Source: an uncultured Eubacteriales bacterium (GTDB lineage Bacteria; Bacillota; Clostridia; Lachnospirales; Lachnospiraceae). From it: 20,528 bases of DNA. The notes under the pieces were generated by a model. The model ran no database searches and was not told where the DNA came from. It was given only the letters and a program-made list of their open reading frames with translations. Numbering within the stretch: position 1 is the first letter of the stretch; every line of letters starts with the position of its first letter. The stretch spans positions 1 to 20,528 of the forward strand of contig ONWL01000013.1 of assembly GCA_900321525.1 (NCBI GenBank), given 5' to 3'. Below, one piece after another: positions 15,055-20,528 of this stretch. Made by a program: the position numbers and the translations under genes.

Positions 15055-16314
15055 TTATTGTGATATGTTCATTAGTATCCTTACTGTAAAGATAGTATCT
15101 GTCCAGTCGTAGTCAAAAGAGTGCGTATATTTTTTCAGTACCCTTTTTATGTTTAAGAGGCCATATCCATGGTCTTCAGAAGGCTGTTTTGTTGAAATCA
15201 ACTGCTTATTTTTCACTATGATCATATGCGAATAAGTATTAGCAATTTCAATCATCAGGGATCCGTTCATATATTTTATTGATAAATCGATCTTTGGATC
15301 TTGGACTTCATAGTTTGCTTCAATCGCATTTTCAATCAGGTTTCCCAATATGATATTCATATCGAATGCTGGTAAATTTATTTCTCTTGGTACAATAATC
15401 CTGCTGGTCACATCAATATTATTATCTTTTGCTTTTTTCAGCATAAAATTCAGCACTGTGTCCAGTGCCGGATTCCCGGAATCACATATTGGGGCAGATT
15501 CCTTCAGGTTATCCTCGAAATCAAGGATATAATCTTTAATCATTTCCGTTTTTCCCTGATTTGCCAATGAGAGTATTTCAGCAAGATGATGCTTAATATC
15601 ATGCCGGAATGCCCTCATCCTTTCACCGACTTCCTTCTGCAGGGATATTTCTCTTTCATAAGTCTTCATCTGCTCTTTTAACACAATATTTTCTTTTTCT
15701 TTCTGTGAAGTACTTATCAAATCGTCAAGAAGATATACAATTATCAAGTCCACAGCTAAAAACGCACCACAGACAATGGACAGGCTTAACGGCGAAATAT
15801 TTTTATCCATTATTACTGCTAATGAGGCTGCGATACATACTATAAGGATGCTGATATATTGCCACCAGTGCTTATTAGACAGCTCTTTGTCTTTGTTTTT
15901 TATAAAAGTTCTTTTCGTAAATAATTGTGCAACCAGTAATAACAACAGGGAAAGAATACTGGCTGATTCAGAATAGTTTTCATAATCAAATGTTTTGCTT
16001 AAAAGTACATACACCGCCAAGTCGATAATACAGCTGATAGCTAATACATAAAGCACGAACTGAATTTTCTTTTTTATGCTGCCTGAATATGACATTGATA
16101 TAATTGCTAATCCAACGAGTGTGCTGAGCAAATTCATCCACGATATATTAATGAAATAATATGACCCAGTGGTAATAATTGCTGATGATCCATATGCAAT
16201 TAACCTCTTGTAATGCGCATCATCCTTTTTAAGGAAAGACGAGGTAAACCGTCCGGTTATAATAAGCCTTATTATTTCTGTTATAAGTATAAAAGCAAAA
16301 CGATACCTTTCCAT
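15055..16314 (-). CDS. agrC: AgrC-like sensor histidine kinase
   Basis: 419 aa. Residues 1-200 hold about six transmembrane helices, the sensor part that binds cyclic peptide in AgrC proteins. A coiled-coil linker follows (QKEKENIVLKEQMKTYEREI). Then comes the H-box FRHDIKHHLAEI with phospho-acceptor His at about 238. The GHKL ATPase follows: N-box LIENAIEA near 330, G-box HGYGLLNIK near 385. The frame starts 3 codons earlier (ATG 16323), but AAGGA is placed 9 nt before ATG 16314 and immediately next to the first ATG, so I choose 16314. The gene begins 12 nt after the response-regulator stop. Ligand: most likely the peptide from agrD just downstream. Confidence 0.9.
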   Translation of the reverse strand: MERYRFAFILITEIIRLIITGRFTSSFLKKDDAHYKRLIAYGSSAIITTGSYYFINISWMNLLSTLVGLAIISMSYSGSIKKKIQFVLYVLAISCIIDLAVYVLLSKTFDYENYSESASILSLLLLLVAQLFTKRTFIKNKDKELSNKHWWQYISILIVCIAASLAVIMDKNISPLSLSIVCGAFLAVDLIIVYLLDDLISTSQKEKENIVLKEQMKTYEREISLQKEVGERMRAFRHDIKHHLAEILSLANQGKTEMIKDYILDFEDNLKESAPICDSGNPALDTVLNFMLKKAKDNNIDVTSRIIVPREINLPAFDMNIILGNLIENAIEANYEVQDPKIDLSIKYMNGSLMIEIANTYSHMIIVKNKQLISTKQPSEDHGYGLLNIKRVLKKYTHSFDYDWTDTIFTVRILMNISQ

Positions 16315-16326
16315 ATTAACCATTCC

Positions 16327-17043
16327 TTACATGCCGTAATTATAAATTGCTTTTTTAAAGTCTGCCCGCCTTGATTGTGCTATGCCCAATTCCGTGCCGT
16401 CTTCTAAAAGGACGCTGTCTGACTTCCAGGACTTTATATACTTAAGATTGATGATGAATGATTTTCCTATGCAGACAAATTGAAAGGGAAGCTTGTTAAT
16501 GATATCCTTAAGTTTGCCATAATACGACAGCACATCCCCATTTGTTTTGTATATAAAAACAGTTTTGTTCCGGCTGGAAAAATACAATATATCCCCATAG
16601 TGGACTGAATATCCGATTTTATTGTATGTATAGCGAAATTTCTTGTTCTGGACTTCATCAAGCCTGAGGAGTTTCGTCAAAGTCGTATATAGAATGGTTT
16701 TGCTGATTGGCTTAACGAGAAAGTCGTAGGGATGGTTTTGAAACAGTTCCAGGGCATAGCTTGTCTTATGTGAAATATAAATAATATTCATTGAATCATC
16801 ATTTAGCACTTTCCTGATATATCTCCCTGCATCAACGCCATTATCTTCAGGCAATTCTATATCAAGAAAAAGAATGTCAGGATTTAATGATTCTGGCAAT
16901 GAAAGATATTTATACATGGATTCCGAAGCATACCAGATATCTATTTCGCATTTCTCAGCCCGGTCTTCAAAGAACTGATTTATGATGTCCTCCAAATAAT
17001 TGCAGGTATCTAATTCATCATCACATATTCCTATCCTGTACAT
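16327..17043 (-). CDS. agrA: AgrA-like LytTR response regulator
   Basis: 238 aa. Receiver domain 1-120: acidic pair Asp8-Asp9, phospho-acceptor Asp61 in LFLDIELP, conserved Lys111 in FLVKPI. LytTR DNA-binding domain about 133-235, with YILYFSSRN-type strand (GDILYFSSRNKTVFIY), the KLKDIINKLP helix and FVCIGKSFIINLKYIKSW, the family's core. Its ATG overlaps the 3' end of agrB by 13 nt. Likely target: the 21-bp-spaced repeats upstream of agrD. Confidence 0.92.
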   Translation of the reverse strand: MYRIGICDDELDTCNYLEDIINQFFEDRAEKCEIDIWYASESMYKYLSLPESLNPDILFLDIELPEDNGVDAGRYIRKVLNDDSMNIIYISHKTSYALELFQNHPYDFLVKPISKTILYTTLTKLLRLDEVQNKKFRYTYNKIGYSVHYGDILYFSSRNKTVFIYKTNGDVLSYYGKLKDIINKLPFQFVCIGKSFIINLKYIKSWKSDSVLLEDGTELGIAQSRRADFKKAIYNYGM

Positions 17044-17612
17044 TGTTCTTTGTTACCTCCATGCATTTGTTCCTGTATGTGTCCTATTATGACCAATATC
17101 CCCGTTATTGTTTCAGACAGCAGAATGATTACATACCAGTCAGGGGCATTCAATATAAAAAACACTATAAAAGCGAGTGCCTCTGCGACACATACTATCC
17201 TTGCTCTGCGGCCATATACCTTTTTTTCTATTTCATCCAGACTCCTATTAACATTACCAACTGGTGCATAAGCCATGATGACTAATGTATCCACCACTAC
17301 CATCGCCAATGCTGCTACCGGGCTGACTGTTGCAAATTTCATTGTTAATATAGAACAAATAAGAATAATGCAAGAGCAAATTGTGCATGCCCACTTATCT
17401 TTAAGGTGAAATCCGCCTGCGTTTTGCCTTAATGGCAGTATGCATAACAGAAATAAGATTGTTCGTACGGTCTCTCTCAAAAGAAATCCAGCCAGTAAAA
17501 CAGCTACTATACCAACTAATAGAACTCGGAGCTGCTCTAAACCGAACCGTATTATTTCTTTTTCGGATTCATCCTCGCAGCATTCTTCAATATACCTGTC
17601 AATCCAGCTCAT
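17031..17612 (-). CDS. agrB: AgrB, accessory gene regulator peptidase (C-terminal part of the chimeric ORF)
   Basis: 193 aa if started at its own ATG 17612. AgrB is a membrane cysteine protease that cuts the AgrD tail and forms the thiolactone ring. The N-terminal amphipathic part MSWIDRYIEECCEDESEKE is typical. Catalytic His69 and Cys76 lie in LRQNAGGFHLKDKWAC, with the same 7-residue separation as S. aureus His77/Cys84. About five to six helices follow. Upstream of this ATG only a weak GGAAAA/GATGGA precedes, so its original ribosome binding site was probably altered at the fusion point. It heads the agr genes and overlaps the response regulator by 13 nt. Confidence 0.93.
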   Translation of the reverse strand: MSWIDRYIEECCEDESEKEIIRFGLEQLRVLLVGIVAVLLAGFLLRETVRTILFLLCILPLRQNAGGFHLKDKWACTICSCIILICSILTMKFATVSPVAALAMVVVDTLVIMAYAPVGNVNRSLDEIEKKVYGRRARIVCVAEALAFIVFFILNAPDWYVIILLSETITGILVIIGHIQEQMHGGNKEQCTG

Positions 17613-19190
17613 TCCATCAGCTTTTCCATATCCAGTTGATCCAGTGATAAAGCAATGGGAGCGAAAACTCTCAATGTCAAGCTTCACTCTTGCGGTTTCC
17701 TTTTCTCCCATGTGGTAAACCTGTCCAAGCTCAACTTTCTTTCCACGAGAAGCACCACTTGAAAATCTAACATTACGTCTAAACTCTGCCATATTAAGAA
17801 CCGTTACTCCCGGAACAGAATGATGGGGAAGCCCCATGATATATGGCATTTCATTTCCACTTATCAAGCTGCAGGGATTAACCGTCTGGCTTTCAACCTC
17901 AAAAAACTGGTCATCACTGGGAATGGAAAATCGAGGATGAATGCAATAACGCAAATACTCCAAAAGTTCGGGTGTATTTTCTACATTGTCTTGTTTCCAA
18001 ATGTTAACGTAGGCATTTTCAACACCTGAATCAAAACCAGCCATTAGAGCCTTATAGGTACTTGCTGCAACGACAGAGGTCTGCACATTTTCTGAAACAA
18101 AATAGCAAGCAATATCCCACAAGCCAAAAGCTTCACAATTCTTAATACGGGTAAGATACTGGTCGATTTTTTCAAGGATATATTTAACGGATTTATTTTC
18201 TCTTGTTACCATGATAGTACGGCTATCACCAGTTGTGTCCGTATCGGTCTCAGTAATTGTTTCTCCTTTTGTCTCTGATGTCCCACGAGTTACAGCACTC
18301 GCCCAAGAACTCCCGGAACTATATCCGGTGTATATCCCATTATTAAATCCGATTCCCCAAAAGCCAAATGAAGTACCATGACTACGAGATATGGATCGGC
18401 TGTTAAAATGGCTTGTTGTGTCAGTAAGACTATCATTGAGCGTTTTGGAAAAATTTTCACTCATTCCTTTAGAAACTGCTTTACTGTAGTTCTCACCATA
18501 AGAAAGTTGAGTTGTCGCAAGAGGAGATAGACTGGAGTAGATCTTTTGTAGCCCTCGCTTGCGTTGTTCAAGAATCTCCTTATCCAATGGTTCAGCAATA
18601 AATATCGCAGTATATTCCGACCCCTTCATGGTATCAATAAACTTCTCAATACCTTGTACAAAACGTTCCTTGTCCTCGTCCCTTGTAGAGGGAACAATAG
18701 ATACTGAAGAAACATTTTGCCGAATGCCAAAACGCCCACTCTTGTTTATAGAACCTAATACTTTTTGAACCTCCTCTTGAGGAATTGGCTGTATCTGGCT
18801 TCCTGCGAAATTACCTTTGAAGCTCTTTTCCAAGATAGCTTCTGCAGTAGAAGTGTTATCAACAGAGCGCACGCCAATGTAAAATCCGAGTGCATTTCTT
18901 GTGCTCTTAATTACAAGGAGTCCGGCAGCCTGAATATTAAAAAAAGCACTATAAACGCTAATAAGTATATCGTTTGCGTTTTCATCAACATCATAAACAA
19001 TGCGTTCGATTTGATACAAACGAATGTATTCATCAGACTTTTCGAACTCGCCAAGTTCCACCAGAGGATAACGATCCAAATTGATTAAATAACTCTTGTT
19101 AACAAAAGCATCCGCATACATCATACCTTTTTCTAAGATTGCGTTTGCTTGCTCCTCATCAAGTGTCAGCTCGAATTTCTCGTTTTCCAT
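17031..19190 (-). CDS. chimeric ORF: HerA/FtsK-like ATPase N-terminal half fused in frame to AgrB
   Basis: 719 aa from ATG 19190 (GGAGG 6 nt upstream; an ATG two codons earlier overlaps the ribosome binding site). Residues 1-230 resemble the N-domain of HerA-type ATP-binding proteins (YLINLDRYPLVELGEFEKSD). Residues about 245-325 are a Ser/Thr/Gly-rich insert (TSFGFWGIGF, SSGSSWASAV). Residues 330-515 lead into the P-loop. The Walker A motif GSTGYGK (517-523) is followed not by Ser/Thr but by Ala-Asp-Gly and then Met527, the start of a normal AgrB. All ATPase motifs after Walker A are missing, so the ATPase half must be inactive. The reading frame across the join is intact. Whether a 719-aa fusion is made, or AgrB alone from Met527, cannot be told. 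Confidence 0.85.
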   Translation of the reverse strand: MENEKFELTLDEEQANAILEKGMMYADAFVNKSYLINLDRYPLVELGEFEKSDEYIRLYQIERIVYDVDENANDILISVYSAFFNIQAAGLLVIKSTRNALGFYIGVRSVDNTSTAEAILEKSFKGNFAGSQIQPIPQEEVQKVLGSINKSGRFGIRQNVSSVSIVPSTRDEDKERFVQGIEKFIDTMKGSEYTAIFIAEPLDKEILEQRKRGLQKIYSSLSPLATTQLSYGENYSKAVSKGMSENFSKTLNDSLTDTTSHFNSRSISRSHGTSFGFWGIGFNNGIYTGYSSGSSWASAVTRGTSETKGETITETDTDTTGDSRTIMVTRENKSVKYILEKIDQYLTRIKNCEAFGLWDIACYFVSENVQTSVVAASTYKALMAGFDSGVENAYVNIWKQDNVENTPELLEYLRYCIHPRFSIPSDDQFFEVESQTVNPCSLISGNEMPYIMGLPHHSVPGVTVLNMAEFRRNVRFSSGASRGKKVELGQVYHMGEKETARVKLDIESFRSHCFITGSTGYGKADGMSWIDRYIEECCEDESEKEIIRFGLEQLRVLLVGIVAVLLAGFLLRETVRTILFLLCILPLRQNAGGFHLKDKWACTICSCIILICSILTMKFATVSPVAALAMVVVDTLVIMAYAPVGNVNRSLDEIEKKVYGRRARIVCVAEALAFIVFFILNAPDWYVIILLSETITGILVIIGHIQEQMHGGNKEQCTG

Positions 19191-19211
19191 TTGCATCCTC
19201 CACTTTTCTCA

Positions 19212-19516
19212 CTATACTCTTGTTTCGGAAGATTTCATTATTTCGATCATTTTCTCATTAAATCCATCCATTTCACCTATCAACTATTTTGTTTGTTCGT
19301 TGTTTTGAAATAGTGCAACTAAAGCCAAAAATGTAGTCCAAGTCATTTCTCTTTTTCCTGTTTCTATTCCGCTATATGTTTGTCGAGAAATACCAATTTT
19401 TCGGCTATACTTTCCTGGGAGAATTTTCCCTTTGCACGAAGAACAGGAAGTTCATCGTTTAATTTGCTTATCAAACCACTCTTTAGTTTGCTAAAGTCAT
19501 CTACACTGTTGCTTAT
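19212..19516 (-). pseudogene. XRE family regulator, decayed (lost start, frameshift, nonsense)
   Basis: A complete Cro/XRE regulator of about 101 aa can be read if three changes are reversed. (1) The codon behind GGAGGGACACC is ATA at 19514-19516, where ATG would be expected. (2) One base is missing in the T-run at about 19398 (five instead of six): SQESIAEK continues as IGISRQTYSGIETGKREMTW only after a +1 shift. (3) TAG at 19284-19286 interrupts FQNNEQTK and LIGEMDGFNEKMIEIM. The text is a standard helix-turn-helix followed by the FFQNNEQT-type tail of Firmicute XRE regulators. It lies 21 nt ahead of the ATPase-AgrB ORF and shares its promoter. Once probably the regulator of the mobile element. 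Confidence 0.8.
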
Positions 19517-19571
19517 GGTGTCCCTCCTTCATTTTTCTTAGAGTGCTTTAATCTACGAATCCGACTCAACT

Positions 19572-19618
19572 CGACATTTTCTGTTATACACATTGTCGCA
19601 CTGTTTGTCAAGATGTCG
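19572..19618 (-). promoter_or_regulatory. promoter of the XRE/ATPase-agrB transcript, with TGTCG motifs
   Basis: Minus strand: -35 TTGACA (19606-19611), 17-bp spacer, -10 TATAAC (19583-19588). CGACAT (19572-19577) and ATGTCG (19613-19618) form an inverted pair bracketing it, with TTGTCG in the spacer (19594-19599 region). These may be the operators of the now-broken XRE protein. If so, the promoter may be deregulated. Confidence 0.6.
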
Positions 19619-19656
19619 CTCGTTTCGATTTTATAAATTTTTTCACACATCTTTTG

Positions 19657-19662
19657 TATAAT
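19657..19662 (+). promoter_or_regulatory. possible -10 box for the 52-aa ORF
   Basis: A perfect TATAAT lies 57 nt upstream of ATG 19719, but no acceptable -35 is seen at 16-18 bp. Between it and the ribosome binding site, CTTCCG and CGGAAG (about 19682-19706) can pair and partly cover the AAGGAGGTG site. Confidence 0.35.
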
Positions 19663-19718
19663 AGTGATAAGAACCGCCTATCTTCCGTCAAAATGGCGCT
19701 CGGAAGGAGGTGAAAAAC

Positions 19719-19877
19719 ATGCCACTACAGAGAAAAAACATTTACCTGAGAAAAGACGGACGATCACTCTTAAATCTTAAAAAGCCAAGCCATGCCGGCG
19801 AGTTGCGGAAAATAAAAAATCGCCCGGAACAGACTCCTGTGAAAGAGTCCGCTCCGAGCTTCTTGTTATGGCTATGA
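19719..19877 (+). CDS. 52-aa ORF with integrase-like N-terminus, probable remnant
   Basis: Starts at ATG 19719 with a perfect AAGGAGGTG 6 nt upstream. The first 15 residues, MPLQRKNIYLRKDGR, resemble the N-terminal strand of tyrosine recombinases of Firmicute conjugative elements (RKNIYxRKDGRxEG). After that the similarity stops and the rest (SLLNLKKPSHAGELRKIKNR...) is basic and unfamiliar. It may be a recombinase truncated by deletion, or a true small protein of the element. Stop TGA at 19875-19877. The recombinase reading is inference from a short match. Confidence 0.45.
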   Translation: MPLQRKNIYLRKDGRSLLNLKKPSHAGELRKIKNRPEQTPVKESAPSFLLWL

Positions 19878-19883
19878 ATAGTA

Positions 19884-20034
19884 GGGGTGTGCATTCTCAA
19901 ATAAAAGCCCCTTTGCTATTTGAGAGTGCAAACCGCCGCCCCACCGAAAAGCTCCTCAAACAAAAAAGAACGAGCATTTTCACACCCGTTTCAGAGTGGT
20001 CAAATGCCCGTAAAAGCCTTATTTACAGCGGTTT
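19884..20034. other. stem-loop-rich non-coding stretch near the element border
   Basis: TGCATTCTCAAATA (19890-19903) and TATTTGAGAGTGCA (19917-19930) form a 14-pair stem with one G-T. GGGGTGTG just before it is complementary to CACACCC at 19981-19987. GCATTT and AAATGC (about 19975-20009) pair again. The pattern would suit an origin of transfer, an element end or a structured RNA. No nick-site or terminal repeat could be confirmed. Confidence 0.4.
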
Positions 20035-20074
20035 CGGAGGATGTTCTGTGAAATGCCCTTTGTATCCATCTCAC

Positions 20075-20221
20075 TTATCTTTGGTCAATATGTCGATAAC
20101 CTGCTTTGACAGCCTGCATCACCGGTATTGCCACCTGTTCTTCCGGACTCTGCCAGGTACCAAACCCAAGCTTGGGCATCATAACTCCGTTGTTTAATTC
20201 ATAGGTTTCTTTTAAAATCAT
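20075..20221 (-). pseudogene. aldo/keto reductase, truncated to its first 47 codons
   Basis: Starts at ATG 20221 with GGAGG 6 nt upstream. MILKETYELNNGVMMPKLGF and the following GTWQSPEEQ..AVKAGYRHID are the standard N-terminus of AKR-family oxidoreductases (NADPH-binding TIM barrel; first strand and the GYRHID motif whose Asp is part of the catalytic set). Right after Asp the expected TA.AY is replaced by Gln-Arg-stop, so the gene is cut at about 20083. Tyr, Lys and His of the active site are lost. The remaining 3' part is not found in this window. The cut marks the right border of the acquired DNA. Confidence 0.85.
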
Positions 20222-20433
20222 TTTGATCCTCCAATGCCGGGCAACACTTTTTAGAAGACAGCGTACGAAAAATCGCAACTATGATTTCGTAACACATCAG
20301 GACTATTTTGCCCCGGCACAAATAGCCTGTGTAAAAAAATTCACTGGAAATGTGCAATTTTTCCATTTTCATTCTGTTCAAAAGTTTTTTTCACAAAATC
20401 TTTTATTTCATGTTATAGTAACTTCAAAGTCAC
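20222..20433 (-). promoter_or_regulatory. promoter, palindrome and structured leader of the truncated AKR gene
   Basis: Minus strand: -10 TATAAC (20412-20417) is directly preceded by an imperfect palindrome GTGACTTTGAAGTTAC (20418-20433) in place of a good -35, as in activator-dependent (for example MerR-type) promoters. The leader of about 190 nt contains two competing pairings. One is a local hairpin CTATTT..AAATAG (20303-20325). The other is a long-range match of TTGCCCCGGCA (20308-20318) with TGCCGGGCAA (20235-20244), next to the ribosome binding site. No gene is seen in 20434-20528. Confidence 0.4.
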
Positions 20434-20528
20434 TGCACCATTGCCATCTATGAAAGGCAATTGCCAAACTCTTTTTTTAATACCGCGTTAAAATTGTAAA
20501 ATTTGGACAGTTGCTTTTATGGAAAAAA

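Noticed and set aside
19868..20197. 109-codon plus-strand frame
   Set aside because: It runs through the stem-loop region and antisense to the AKR fragment, across the insertion border, so it cannot be one ancestral gene.

Overview
The window looks like a chromosomal segment of a gut Lachnospiraceae (Clostridia, Firmicutes). Supporting signs are AGGAGG-type ribosome binding sites, DUF3881 and DUF4003 genes, an acidic S1-domain protein, a PadR/HAAS-type pair and a clostridial AgrD whose tail carries YQPKM and KKLRKF. Assignment below family level is not possible from the sequence alone.

Housekeeping part (1-10474). Left to right: the 5' end of an S1-domain protein gene (-), a YhhN-like membrane protein (-), a gene-poor stretch of about 0.9 kb, trmB (-) with a small basic ORF behind it, a DUF3881 gene (+) followed by tRNA-Arg(CCT) (+), a MATE exporter (-), a coupled pair of genes headed by an HTH regulator (-), a PadR regulator with its HAAS-like membrane partner (-), and a DUF4003 gene (+). 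The gene-poor stretch holds a 37-bp tandem repeat, two strong hairpins, and a cluster of DnaA-box-like 9-mers around a perfect palindrome.

Acquired part (about 10.5-20.08 kb). Reading on the minus strand from the right, there is a decayed XRE regulator (three lesions), then the N-terminal half of a HerA/FtsK-like ATPase that stops exactly at its Walker A motif and runs in frame into AgrB. Next come an AgrA-like LytTR response regulator, an AgrC-like histidine kinase, a previously unlisted 49-aa AgrD-type autoinducer precursor, a secreted 114-aa protein (candidate bacteriocin or toxin) and an ABC transporter (ATPase plus 860-aa FtsX-type permease). Two direct repeats 21 bp apart upstream of agrD look like the LytTR-regulator binding site. 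The simplest reading is a complete peptide quorum-sensing circuit. AgrB matures the AgrD peptide, AgrC/AgrA sense it, and AgrA switches on agrD, the secreted protein and its ABC system.

Right edge (20.08-20.53 kb). The first 47 codons of an aldo/keto reductase gene are cut off by foreign sequence, which marks the right border of the inserted DNA. Between this and the XRE promoter lie a 52-aa ORF whose start resembles an integrase N-terminus and a stem-loop-rich non-coding stretch. The left border is not sharply defined but lies between 10475 and 10957, where terminators and an orphan coiled-coil ORF remain.
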